Positions 1-8,108 of a stretch of 64,000 nt of DNA are shown here, piece after piece (the stretch's first letter is position 1; each line of letters begins with the position of its first letter). A program made the translations under genes and the position numbers. The stretch covers positions 119,058-183,057 of the forward strand of contig JAHECA010000003.1 of assembly GCA_024642005.1 (NCBI GenBank). The letters are read 5' to 3'. This DNA is from Robiginitalea sp. (lineage in GTDB: Bacteria; Bacteroidota; Bacteroidia; Flavobacteriales; Flavobacteriaceae). A model generated the notes under the pieces. It saw only the letters and a program-made list of their open reading frames with translations, was not told the origin of the DNA and ran no database searches.

Positions 1-297
1 GCGCTTGAACTGGTCCACGGTTCCGAATTGCTCAGACCCGCTCACATCGACCATAAGTACCATGGTGAGTTCCCGCTCCTCCTCGAACACTTTCACAAAG
101 GGCTGGTTGTAGCGGGCGGTCACGTTCCAATCGATCGAGCGCACATCGTCCCCGAACTGGTACTGCCTTACCTCGCTGAAGGTCATACCCCGCCCCTTGA
201 AGGTGGAATGGTATTCCCCTCCAAAGATGTGATCAGACAGACGGCGCGTCTTGATCTCGATCTTCCGGACTTTCTTTAAGAGCTCTTTGGTATCCAT
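1..297 (-). CDS. DUF58 domain protein, N-terminal part (cut by window edge)
   Basis: Reading leftwards from an ATG at 297, the frame stays open to the window edge and gives 99 residues. It has the usual DUF58 opening: a basic helix (KKVRKIEIKTRR), then GRGMTFSEVRQYQFGDDVRSIDWNVTAR and the start of a VWA-like strand with MVDVSG, the MIDAS-type metal site. DUF58 proteins are encoded next to MoxR ATPases and are thought to be assembled or remodelled by them. The moxR gene lies 68 bp upstream on the same strand, so the two probably form one operon. The C-terminal two thirds are outside the window. Its substrate cannot be read from sequence. Confidence 0.9.
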   Translation of the reverse strand, partial: MDTKELLKKVRKIEIKTRRLSDHIFGGEYHSTFKGRGMTFSEVRQYQFGDDVRSIDWNVTARYNQPFVKVFEEERELTMVLMVDVSGSEQFGTVDQFKR

Positions 298-365
298 GAC
301 CAATCAGGAGTGGCGGCTGGCGCAAGGCCGGGCCCCAAGGGGGAGACAGCCTCGTGGTGCCCTTG

Positions 366-1367
366 TCAGGGCACCTCGATTTCGTTTACAATGCGGTTGA
401 TGATCTCTTCCGAAGTAACATTTTCGGCTTCGGCCTCGTAGGTAATCCCGATGCGGTGTCGCAGCACATCGTGCACCACGGCCCGCACGTCCTCGGGGAT
501 TACATAGCCCCTGCGTTTTATGAAGGCGTAACATTTGGCTGCAACAGCCATGTTGATACTGCCCCTGGGGGAAGCGCCGAAGCTGATCAGCGGCTTGAGA
601 TCGGCCAGCTGGTATTTTTCGGGGTAGCGGGTAGCGAACACAATGTCGAGGATGTACTTCTCGATCTTTTCATCCATATAGACCTCCCGAACCGTTTTCT
701 GGGCGCTCAGAATTTGCTTCAGGCTTACCACCTGGTTCACAGGCTGCAGGGAGCCCTTCAGGTTTTGCCGGATGATGAGTTGCTCTTCGGCCATTTTCGG
801 GTAGTCGATCACGGTCTTGAGCATGAACCGGTCTACCTGTGCTTCTGGAAGGGGATAGGTGCCTTCCTGTTCTACCGGGTTCTGGGTGGCCATGACCAGA
901 AAAGGTTCGTCGAGCTTGAAGGTTTCGTCGCCAATGGTGACCTGGTGTTCCTGCATCGCTTCCAGCAGGGCCGACTGCACCTTGGCGGGAGCCCGGTTGA
1001 TTTCGTCGGCGAGGATGAAATTGGCAAATACAGGTCCTCTTTTGATGGAGAAGTCGTTTTCCTTGATGTTGTAGATCATGGTGCCAATTACGTCGGCGGG
1101 AAGGAGGTCTGGCGTAAACTGGATGCGGGAGAAGCTACCCTTGACGGCATTGGCGAGGGTTTTGATCGCCAGCGTTTTGGCCAGGCCGGGAACGCCTTCC
1201 AGCAAAATATGCCCCTGTCCTAAAAGCCCAATCAGCAGGCGTTCGATCATGGCCCGCTGGCCGACGATCGCTTTGTCCATTTCGTGAATCAGCAGATCAA
1301 TGAAAGCGCTTTCCTGGGCAATTTTCTCGTTCATAGCGCTGATGTCCACCGCCTTGGTTTCTTCCAT
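366..1367 (-). CDS. MoxR family AAA+ ATPase
   Basis: 333 residues, the normal length for MoxR. Walker A is EGVPGLAKT (about 57-65), followed by pore and Walker B segments (ILADEINRAP near 120), sensor 1 (ATQNP) and the C-terminal lid with SPRG. These match the MoxR subfamily of AAA+ ATPases, cytoplasmic chaperone-like enzymes that act on VWA-domain partners. The DUF58 gene follows on the same strand, which is the classical pairing; in Bacteroidetes it often heads a longer cluster with BatA/BatB-type proteins, which would lie left of this window. No clear promoter was identified. Function as a chaperone is inferred from the family. Confidence 0.93.
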   Translation of the reverse strand: MEETKAVDISAMNEKIAQESAFIDLLIHEMDKAIVGQRAMIERLLIGLLGQGHILLEGVPGLAKTLAIKTLANAVKGSFSRIQFTPDLLPADVIGTMIYNIKENDFSIKRGPVFANFILADEINRAPAKVQSALLEAMQEHQVTIGDETFKLDEPFLVMATQNPVEQEGTYPLPEAQVDRFMLKTVIDYPKMAEEQLIIRQNLKGSLQPVNQVVSLKQILSAQKTVREVYMDEKIEKYILDIVFATRYPEKYQLADLKPLISFGASPRGSINMAVAAKCYAFIKRRGYVIPEDVRAVVHDVLRHRIGITYEAEAENVTSEEIINRIVNEIEVP

Positions 1368-1454
1368 AAAAAGTAATTAGATTTAGTTTGGCAAAAGGCC
1401 TGTTTGGTTGCACCTCGCAAATTGAAAATTTATTCATTGGGAGCCTGTTAATGA

Positions 1455-1486
1455 TTGGTTAAAAAAATCCGAAAACCCTAAGTTTT
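1455..1486 (+). promoter_or_regulatory. Bacteroidetes-type promoter of the reductase operon
   Basis: A TTG at 1455-1457 is separated by 21 bp from TAAGTTTT at 1479-1486. This resembles the Bacteroidetes -33 (TTG) and -7 (TAnnTTTG) elements with one mismatch at the last base. It would start transcription about 35-40 bp before the aldo/keto reductase ATG at 1528. Confidence 0.45.
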
Positions 1487-1527
1487 ATGACGCTTTTAAG
1501 GGATTTTCTCACTACTTTCACAAGCCT

Positions 1528-2403
1528 ATGACACAGGCTTCAAACTACACGCCAGTCATTGCCGGAACCATGACCTGGGGCAAGTGGGGAAAAGGCTTCT
1601 CCACGGCCGAAATGGTCGCCCTTATGAAGCAATGCCTGGAGCTCGGGATTACCACCTTCGACCATGCCGATATTTACGGCGGCTATACCAACGAAGCCGA
1701 CTTCGGCAAGGCATTTTCCAAAAGCGGGATTGCCCGCGAATCAGTTGAGTTCATCAGCAAATGCGGCATACAGTACCCCTGTGAGGCCCGCCCGATGGCA
1801 GAAAAGCATTACCAGTACGACGCAGATTACATTGTGGGCTCTGCCGAGCAATCCCTGAAAAACCTGCATACCGACTACCTCGACTTGCTGTTGCTGCACC
1901 GCCCCAGCCCCCTGATGGACCCATCTGAAGTGGGGGAGGCCTTCAGCCGGCTGAAAGACTCGGGTAAGGTGCGCTCGTTTGGGGTGTCGAATTTCACGCC
2001 CTCTCAGACTGCCCTGATCGAAACGGCTGTACCTGTCGAGGCCAACCAGTTCGAATGTTCTATCACGGCCCGGCAGGCCCTGTATGACGGGGTGCTGGAC
2101 GACTGCATCATCAATGGACGTACAGCCATGGCCTGGAGCCCCCTCGGCAGCTTTTTCCGGGAAGACGATGCCTGCAAGGCTCGGATTTCAGAGGTGATGG
2201 GCGGGATGTGCGAAAAGTACGGCGCCTCAGAAAGCCAGCTGTTGCTGGCCTGGTTGATGCGCCACCCGGCGGGCATCCACCCCGTGGTCGGCACCACCGA
2301 TGCAGGGCGCCTGGCCGATGCGGTGGCCGCAACCCGGTTCACGATGGAATTGGATGATTGGTTTGTGCTGCTGGTAGCGGCACAGGGGCACAAGGTGCCC
2401 TAA
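1528..2403 (+). CDS. Aldo/keto reductase
   Basis: 291 residues, a full-length AKR TIM barrel. The catalytic tetrad is visible: Asp45 and Tyr50 in FDHADIYGG, Lys78 in ISKCG and His124 in LLLHRPSP. The opening (IAGTMTWGKWGKG) and spacing resemble the YdhF-type oxidoreductases, NADPH-dependent cytoplasmic enzymes with poorly defined carbonyl substrates. The short-chain dehydrogenase gene begins 12 bp downstream and an AlbA_2 protein overlaps that gene, so the three are probably one transcript. A second, different aldo/keto reductase lies at the far right of the window. The substrate is unknown. Confidence 0.93.
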   Translation: MTQASNYTPVIAGTMTWGKWGKGFSTAEMVALMKQCLELGITTFDHADIYGGYTNEADFGKAFSKSGIARESVEFISKCGIQYPCEARPMAEKHYQYDADYIVGSAEQSLKNLHTDYLDLLLLHRPSPLMDPSEVGEAFSRLKDSGKVRSFGVSNFTPSQTALIETAVPVEANQFECSITARQALYDGVLDDCIINGRTAMAWSPLGSFFREDDACKARISEVMGGMCEKYGASESQLLLAWLMRHPAGIHPVVGTTDAGRLADAVAATRFTMELDDWFVLLVAAQGHKVP

Positions 2404-2415
2404 AAAAGGAATACT

Positions 2416-3162
2416 ATGGATAAGACGGTTTTTATCACCGGAGCCACCAGCGGAATTGGCCGGGCTACCGCCTTGCTGCTGGCCGGCATGGGTTGCAGGA
2501 TCGTAGCCTGCGGCCGCCGCGAAGAGCGGCTGCAAGACTTGAAACAACAGTTGGGCGATCAGGTGCACACCCTGGTGTTTGACGTGCGCGACCGCGATTC
2601 GGTTCAAAAGGCGATCGCCTCATTGCCAGGGCCCTTCAGCCGGGTAGACGTGCTCGTTAACAATGCCGGGAACGCCCACGGCCTCGACCCGGTGCAGGTC
2701 GGGAGCCTGGACGACTGGGACGCCATGATCGACATCAATGTGAAGGGGCTGCTGTACGTCACCAAAGCCCTGCTGCCGACCTTGATGCAGAGCAAGCAGG
2801 GCCATATTGTAAACATCGGCTCCACGGCAGCCAAGGAAGTATATCCGGCAGGGAATGTCTACTGCGCAAGCAAGCATGCGGTAGATGCCCTGACCACAGG
2901 CCTGCGCATAGACCTGAACGGCACCGGCATACGCGTTGGGGCCATCCATCCGGGCATGGTGGAAACCGAATTCAGTCTGGTCCGCTTCAAGGGGGACGCC
3001 CCCAGGGCGTCTCGGGTTTACCAGGGGTTTGAGCCCCTGAAGCCGGAAGATATTGCCGGGCTGGTCTGGTTTGCCATCAGCCAGCCTCCCCACGTTAACA
3101 TAGCCGACCTGGTGGTTATGCCCACCGCCCAGGCAAGCAGCACCATCGTCCATAAAACATGA
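2416..3162 (+). CDS. Short-chain dehydrogenase/reductase (YdfG-like)
   Basis: 248 residues, a classical SDR. The cofactor loop TGATSGIG is at 9-15, the structural NNAG at 82-85, and the catalytic Ser136, Tyr149 and Lys153 lie in NIGSTAAKE and YCASK. The arginines in CGRREERL after the second strand suggest NADP preference. The closest named relatives are the YdfG/3-hydroxy-acid dehydrogenases, which oxidise serine or 3-hydroxypropionate. This is a family-level assignment. The stop codon overlaps the start of the next gene by four bases (ATGA at 3159), which indicates translational coupling. Confidence 0.92.
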   Translation: MDKTVFITGATSGIGRATALLLAGMGCRIVACGRREERLQDLKQQLGDQVHTLVFDVRDRDSVQKAIASLPGPFSRVDVLVNNAGNAHGLDPVQVGSLDDWDAMIDINVKGLLYVTKALLPTLMQSKQGHIVNIGSTAAKEVYPAGNVYCASKHAVDALTTGLRIDLNGTGIRVGAIHPGMVETEFSLVRFKGDAPRASRVYQGFEPLKPEDIAGLVWFAISQPPHVNIADLVVMPTAQASSTIVHKT

Positions 3163-4295
3163 TCAACAAGCGCTTGCTGATCAAGAACCTGCTGGCTCAC
3201 AATGACGAGAACAGCTTCTATGACAAAAAGCGCTTTGTCGACATCGGGCCCAAAGAAGGGAAAGCCAAGTTCCTGAAGCACGTCTGCGCCCTGGCAAACA
3301 GCAACCCGGCCAACCGGTCGTACATTGTGGTGGGGGTCGAAGACGCCGACAATGCCATACAGGGGGTCGACTTTTTTGACGACAGCAAGATCCAGAACCT
3401 GGTGAACGCCTACCTGGACAACCCGCCCGCCATCACCTATGAAAACGTGCATTTCCCGCACCTGCCCGAGGGCAAGGTGGTGGGGCTGGTCACCATCACT
3501 TCTTCCGGAAATGCCTGCAGCCTTAAAAAGAACATTTGGAAATACTACGGGGGAACGGCTTTCCTGCGGGAGGGCAGCGTAAGCAAACCCCTGCAGACCA
3601 CCCCCCGGCTGCGCGACGTGAACTCACCTGTGGTGGCCGAGATCGAGCGGCATGCGAAGAACAACATCGAACTGACCCTGGACGGCGTCATAGATTTCAT
3701 ACACCTGCGCCACAAAGACCTCTCCAGCAACTACAAGGTGTTCAAAGAACAGTTTGTGGTGTGCTGGGCGGGCAACCGGAAGGTTGTCAAGGAGCAGGAG
3801 TATTTTTCACGGGTAGACATCGAGCTGATCAACGAGCAGGTCAAGCTCTTCTTTTCGGCCCTGGACGAAGTGGCCATCCGCCACAACCCGGATTCCTTTG
3901 TAATCGAGGAGTACGTGCACCTGGGGCTGGGCGACCAGAAGCGCTATTACCCGCTCGAACAGGTGTCCATCGTCTTTGCCGATAACGGCACCTACCAGAT
4001 CCAGAGCGAACTTCTTTTTTCACCCCCACAGTACGACCGCAAGACCCTGCACCATGTCTTCAATGCAAACAGGGCCCTTTTACAGAAACTGCAGCAGAAC
4101 ATCCCGCTGCAGCAAGCCGAAGAGGATGACCTGCACCGCATGCCGGCATCTCTGCTCATCTGTTACCTGAATGGTTTTGAACAGGCTGGAGAGCTGCTGC
4201 AGGACGCCCGGCAATGGTTGCGGCAAAAGGACGAGAGGGCCTATCTGGCCCTGAAAGAGGCCATGCGCATTTTGCGCAAGGTGCGTTACAGCTAG
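3159..4295 (+). CDS. AlbA_2 (Schlafen-type) domain protein
   Basis: 378 residues. The first 140 resemble the AlbA_2 / divergent AAA_4 domain of Schlafen-like proteins: an acidic N-terminal segment, the helix KFLKHVCALANS, the core IVVGVEDADNAIQGVDF and a strand near GLVTI. The family binds nucleic acid or nucleotides. The remaining 230 residues show no motif I recognise. The gene overlaps the dehydrogenase by 4 bp, and its tail overlaps the convergent amylosucrase gene by 4 bp. AlbA_2 domains occur both in regulators and in anti-phage proteins. No defence partner is visible here, so a housekeeping or regulatory role is equally likely. Confidence 0.7.
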   Translation: MINKRLLIKNLLAHNDENSFYDKKRFVDIGPKEGKAKFLKHVCALANSNPANRSYIVVGVEDADNAIQGVDFFDDSKIQNLVNAYLDNPPAITYENVHFPHLPEGKVVGLVTITSSGNACSLKKNIWKYYGGTAFLREGSVSKPLQTTPRLRDVNSPVVAEIERHAKNNIELTLDGVIDFIHLRHKDLSSNYKVFKEQFVVCWAGNRKVVKEQEYFSRVDIELINEQVKLFFSALDEVAIRHNPDSFVIEEYVHLGLGDQKRYYPLEQVSIVFADNGTYQIQSELLFSPPQYDRKTLHHVFNANRALLQKLQQNIPLQQAEEDDLHRMPASLLICYLNGFEQAGELLQDARQWLRQKDERAYLALKEAMRILRKVRYS

Positions 4296-6223
4296 TGCAG
4301 TTGCAACCACATCAGGGCATACGGGGGCACTTCCAGCAGCCCGCTCTGCACTTTACCCCTCGAATGGTCGGTCAGGTTGTGGTACCCTCCTTCGGCCAGA
4401 TAACCCAGGCGGGCCAGCCAGGAGGCATTGACTACCTGAACTTCGGCGTCGAAGTTCGCGATAACCATTACCCCGTCTGTCTCGGATCGCCTTTCAAAGA
4501 GGAGCAGGTGGTCATTTCCGGTCAGGTGCAGGTGGGTCTTCCCGGCAGCTCCCAAAACGGGCAGTTGCCGCCGAAGCCCGATCAGGCTGCGAATCTGCCC
4601 GAATACCTGCGCCCCCGGGCCCTTCCCCTTTTTGAGGGAGGCAACCGCCTTCCAGTCGTGATATGGACGGTTTATCCAGCGGCTGTCGTCGGCCTTGTCG
4701 GCGTCTTTCAGATAGGAATAGTCGTTGAGGGCGGCCAGCTCATCGCCTGCATAGATCAGGGGGATGCCTTCGGAAGCCAAAATGATGCCATGCATCAGCA
4801 CGATCTTGCGCACTGCAGTATCCAGTGCGTCGGCCTGCCCTGTTTCCAGCGCTTTTTCAAGTCCGAGCAGGGAGGCGGCACTTCCCGTGATGCGCCCGTC
4901 CCCGGTTAGGGGGTTGAACATGAAGATCGCCCCTTTGGCCGGAGACCAGCCGAGGCGCTGACAGTAGTAGTCGAGCAGGAACCTGCGGTGTGCCCCGGGG
5001 TCCCACCCCAGCTGGCGGATGTGGTTGTCGTCGAATCCCAGGCCAATGTCGTCGTGGCAGCGAATGTAGTTGATCCAGCTTCCTTCCGGTGGCTTGGGGG
5101 GCAGGCTCAGCAAGCTTTTGTAGAGCAGGGAGGTTTTCTTGGTGGCGATGGCGTCCCACAGGCAGGCCATGAGGGTGGCATTGTAGGCGAGCTCGCATTC
5201 ATTGCCTTCCAGGCGGCCTTCCCCAAAGTATTTGACGATTTCTAACGGGGCTACGATTGCCTCGGCCAGAATAATGACACCGGGAGCCACTACCTGCAGG
5301 CAAAGACGAAAAAGGGCGATAAGTTTGTGGGCTTCGGGCAGGTTCTGGGACGAGGTGCCTATTTTCTTCCACAGGAATGCCAGTGCGTCGAAGCGCACCA
5401 CATCGACCCCCTGGTTGGCAAGGGCTGCCAGGTTGCCCAGCATTTCCAGGAAAACCTCAGGGTTGCTGTAGTTGAGGTCCCACTGGTAGGTATTAAAAAC
5501 CGTCATGACCCAGCGGTCCATTTCAGGGATGTAGCTAAAGTTGCCAGGGGCTGTCTCTGGGAAGATTTCGGGCAGGTGCGCTTCGAACAGGTCGGGAATC
5601 GTGCGGTCTGGGTAGGTGTAGTAGTACGCCTGGTATTTCGGGTCGCCCTGGCGGGCCTTTTCGGCCCATGAGAATTCGTCGGAGGTGTGGTTCACCACGA
5701 AGTCGAGCATCAGGCAGATCCCCTTTTCCCGGAATCGTTCGGTGAGTTGGAGAAAGTCTTCGGTTTTGCCGTATCTCGGGTCGATCTCGGTATAGCTGTT
5801 TACGGCATAGCCGCCGTCGTTCGGGCCCTTGGGGCGCCGGGTAAGCGGCATCAGGTGCAGGAAGTTAATCCCCAGGTCTTCCAGGTAGGGCAGCCGGGCC
5901 TCCAGGCCGCTGAGGGAAGCGCTGAACCGGTCTACATACAGCTGCATGCCCACCCATTTGCCTTCCTGGTACCAGTTGCCCGCACCCAACCGCTGCAGAT
6001 CCTGCAATTGCAGTTCGCGGGGCCGGGCCCTGAACAGGGAAGCCAGGCGCTCCAGAAGGGAAGAGAAATCATTTTCCCTGCCCGGGTAGAGCTCTTGAAA
6101 CAGTTGGTCGAGCAGGGTAAAGTTGGCTGCCAGCCGCTTTTCAAAAAGGGGTTCCAGGTCTGAAAGTCGCGGGTTGCTGAGCCGCTTCCCGCCCAGCCAT
6201 TTATGTGCTGCGCTTTGGTTCAT
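4292..6223 (-). CDS. Amylosucrase (GH13 subfamily 4-like)
   Basis: 643 residues, the amylosucrase length. An N-terminal helical domain (1-90) precedes the barrel, which begins at VGMQLYVDRFSASLSGL. The GH13 catalytic triad is Asp279 in VVRFDAL, Glu321 in ILAEAIV and Asp392 in the HDD of RCHDDIG. The blocks DGGYAV, FQ/YQWDLNYSNP and SDDSRW-like ADDSRW are those I recall for Neisseria amylosucrase. Such enzymes use sucrose to build an alpha-1,4 glucan and release fructose. No signal peptide is seen, so it is cytoplasmic. The start overlaps the fructokinase stop by 4 bp (ATGA), and the pair forms a sucrose-use unit. Sucrose hydrolase is an alternative activity. Confidence 0.87.
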   Translation of the reverse strand: MNQSAAHKWLGGKRLSNPRLSDLEPLFEKRLAANFTLLDQLFQELYPGRENDFSSLLERLASLFRARPRELQLQDLQRLGAGNWYQEGKWVGMQLYVDRFSASLSGLEARLPYLEDLGINFLHLMPLTRRPKGPNDGGYAVNSYTEIDPRYGKTEDFLQLTERFREKGICLMLDFVVNHTSDEFSWAEKARQGDPKYQAYYYTYPDRTIPDLFEAHLPEIFPETAPGNFSYIPEMDRWVMTVFNTYQWDLNYSNPEVFLEMLGNLAALANQGVDVVRFDALAFLWKKIGTSSQNLPEAHKLIALFRLCLQVVAPGVIILAEAIVAPLEIVKYFGEGRLEGNECELAYNATLMACLWDAIATKKTSLLYKSLLSLPPKPPEGSWINYIRCHDDIGLGFDDNHIRQLGWDPGAHRRFLLDYYCQRLGWSPAKGAIFMFNPLTGDGRITGSAASLLGLEKALETGQADALDTAVRKIVLMHGIILASEGIPLIYAGDELAALNDYSYLKDADKADDSRWINRPYHDWKAVASLKKGKGPGAQVFGQIRSLIGLRRQLPVLGAAGKTHLHLTGNDHLLLFERRSETDGVMVIANFDAEVQVVNASWLARLGYLAEGGYHNLTDHSRGKVQSGLLEVPPYALMWLQLH

Positions 6224-7173
6224 GAAAGAGCAAGCCTGAGTTGTTCGGGGTCGGGCAGCGATTCAATCGCGCCGAAGCGGGTGGTTGTAAGGGCACCAGC
6301 AGCGTTCGCGACGCGCACCATCCCGGCTAGTTTTTCGAAATCATTTCGCAGGGCAGCCAGGTCGGATGCTTCGGCCAGTTGCTGGAGCAGGCAGCCGATA
6401 AAGGCATCGCCGGCCCCAGTGGTATCTACCGGCACGACCTTAATGCTCGGGATGGTTTCGGCCCGGGTGCCGTTACTTAAGTAGGTGCCATCGCCGCCCA
6501 GGGTAATGACGATGACTTCGGCCCCAACCTTGTGCAACACCTCGCAGGCTCCCGACAGGTCGCGGCTGCCACTCAGCAGCTGCGCTTCTTCGAGGCTGAA
6601 TTTACAGAGATTGGCCTTCTCGATGAAAGGCATGCACTTTTTGATGAAGACTTCTTCTTTGCGTTTCCAGAGATCGTGCCGGTAGTTGGGGTCAAAGCTG
6701 ATGAAGGCACGCTGGGTGAGCCCATCGAAAAAGTAATGCCCGTAGGCTTTTTCGAGGGGCCCGCCCAATAGGGCCGTGGCGGCGCCAAGGTGGATCATAT
6801 TGCCCCGGAAGGCCTCCTTTACCGACGGCAGGTAATTCAATTCCCGGTCGGCACCCCGGCTGAAAACGAAATCGCGCTCCCCGTCTTCGGCTATGGACAC
6901 GAAGGCCAGGGTCGTGAAGGTCTCCGAACGCTGCAGGTGGCGGGTATCAACCCGGTTGGCTTCCAACACCCCGGCAAGGAAAGCCCCGAAAGGGTCTTCC
7001 CCCACGCAGCCGACGAACGAACTGCGGCCGCCCAGGCGGGAAATGGCACAGGCCACATTAGCAGGGGCGCCCCCGGCTTTCTTCGTGAAATGCCCTGCCT
7101 GAACCAGGTCGCGGCCCTGGTTTTCCGCCACAAAATCGATCAGTAATTCCCCGATGCAAAAGACATTTTTCAT
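6220..7173 (-). CDS. Fructokinase (PfkB/ribokinase family)
   Basis: 317 residues from the ATG at 7173, giving the typical PfkB opening MKNVFCIGELLIDFV. The frame extends further upstream but that part is unlike the family. The signature G-G-A-P-A-N-V-A (about 33-40) and the C-terminal anion-hole/catalytic segment DTTGAGDAFIGCL are intact. These kinases phosphorylate fructose or related sugars with ATP. The downstream, translationally coupled amylosucrase releases fructose from sucrose, which makes fructose the likely substrate. The promoter region carries two inverted repeats (7188-7204 and 7208-7219), consistent with control by a sugar-responsive repressor. No sucrose transporter is encoded nearby. 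Confidence 0.9.
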   Translation of the reverse strand: MKNVFCIGELLIDFVAENQGRDLVQAGHFTKKAGGAPANVACAISRLGGRSSFVGCVGEDPFGAFLAGVLEANRVDTRHLQRSETFTTLAFVSIAEDGERDFVFSRGADRELNYLPSVKEAFRGNMIHLGAATALLGGPLEKAYGHYFFDGLTQRAFISFDPNYRHDLWKRKEEVFIKKCMPFIEKANLCKFSLEEAQLLSGSRDLSGACEVLHKVGAEVIVITLGGDGTYLSNGTRAETIPSIKVVPVDTTGAGDAFIGCLLQQLAEASDLAALRNDFEKLAGMVRVANAAGALTTTRFGAIESLPDPEQLRLALS

Positions 7174-7187
7174 GGTTCGTTCCGGCA

Positions 7188-7219
7188 CCCGAAACAGGTT
7201 CGGGAATGGTTTGCAAACC
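7188..7219 (-). promoter_or_regulatory. Putative operator repeats of the fructokinase-amylosucrase operon
   Basis: Two inverted repeats lie between the promoter and the fructokinase start. GGTTTGCAAACC (7208-7219) is a perfect 12-bp palindrome. CCCGAA-ACAGG-TTCGGG (7188-7204) is a 6-bp inverted repeat with a 5-bp spacer. The first directly abuts the -7 element, so a bound repressor would cover the transcription start. The central TTTGCAAA recalls LacI-family sites only loosely. Confidence 0.45.
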
Positions 7220-7251
7220 GAAATGTAATCAGTTTTCTGCGACTCTGCCAA
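7220..7251 (-). promoter_or_regulatory. Promoter of the fructokinase operon
   Basis: On the minus strand TTG is followed after 21 bp by TACATTTC (complement of 7220-7227), one base away from TAnnTTTG. The spacing fits Bacteroidetes -33/-7 elements. Transcription would begin inside or just before the palindrome at 7208-7219. Confidence 0.45.
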
Positions 7252-7341
7252 TAATACGCTTATTAATCGCCCCGCCGTCTTTACAAACCGGAGCTTTGGT
7301 AGTACCTTCGGCCCTGAAAGTCGGCAAGGCCTCCACGGGAT

Positions 7342-8076
7342 ATGAGAAAACTGGTTATCGGCGACATCCACGCAGGGTTAAAGGCCCTTGAAGAACTTTT
7401 GGAGCAGCTCAGCCCTGCTGCCGGCGACTCCTTTGTATTCCTGGGAGACTATGTAGACGGCTGGAGCCAGGCGGCCGAAACGGTTGAGTACCTGATTGGG
7501 TTTGGGGCCCACCACAAAAGCTTGTTTTTAAGGGGCAACCACGACGACCTGTGTTTGGGCTGGCTTCGCGATGGGGTCGAAAACCCGGTGTGGCTCCATT
7601 CGGGCGGCGAGGCCAGCCAACAATCGTACCGGGGTGTTGGAGCAGAAACCCGCAAACGTCACATACGATTTCTGGAGGGCCTGCTCGACTATCACCTCGA
7701 CACCGAAAACCGGCTGTTCCTTCATGCGGGCTTTACCAACCTGAGGGGGGTGCAGCACGAGTATTTCTCCAAGAACTACTACTGGGACCGTACCCTTTGG
7801 GAAACGGCCCTTTCCCTGGACCCCCGTCTGACCCCTGCCGATACCGCTTACCCTTCGCGCTTGAAGCACTACCGGGAAATCTATATCGGGCATACCCCGG
7901 TAACGCGCATAGGCAAAGAGCGCCCCCATCAGGCGGCCAACGTCTGGAACGTAGACACCGGTGCCGCTTTTAAAGGTCCTTTATCGGCTATGGATGCGGG
8001 TAGCAAAGCAGTGTGGCAGAGCAAGCCGGTACATCTGTATTACCCGGACGAAACCGGGCGTAACGGAGGGGGATAA
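7342..8076 (+). CDS. Metallophosphoesterase, PPP-type serine/threonine phosphatase-like
   Basis: 244 residues with the three PPP/metallophosphoesterase motifs in order: GDIHA (Asp8, His10), GDYVDG (Asp36) and GNHDD (Asn66, His67), then later histidines in HAGF and GHTP that complete the two-metal site. Bacterial relatives dephosphorylate proteins or diadenosine tetraphosphate. The length matches PrpA/ApaH-like enzymes of Bacteroidetes. The gene is divergent from the fructokinase operon across a 168-bp region. A sequence resembling a -7 box (TACCTTCG near 7300) is too weak to annotate. Confidence 0.88.
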   Translation: MRKLVIGDIHAGLKALEELLEQLSPAAGDSFVFLGDYVDGWSQAAETVEYLIGFGAHHKSLFLRGNHDDLCLGWLRDGVENPVWLHSGGEASQQSYRGVGAETRKRHIRFLEGLLDYHLDTENRLFLHAGFTNLRGVQHEYFSKNYYWDRTLWETALSLDPRLTPADTAYPSRLKHYREIYIGHTPVTRIGKERPHQAANVWNVDTGAAFKGPLSAMDAGSKAVWQSKPVHLYYPDETGRNGGG

Positions 8077-8108
8077 AAGGGGAGGAATGTTGCGTGCGGC
8101 CGGGCAGG

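Noticed and set aside
3159..4295. AlbA_2 protein as part of an anti-phage system
   Set aside because: No nuclease, toxin or other defence partner adjacent, and no sign of a mobile region; a role in defence is not supported.
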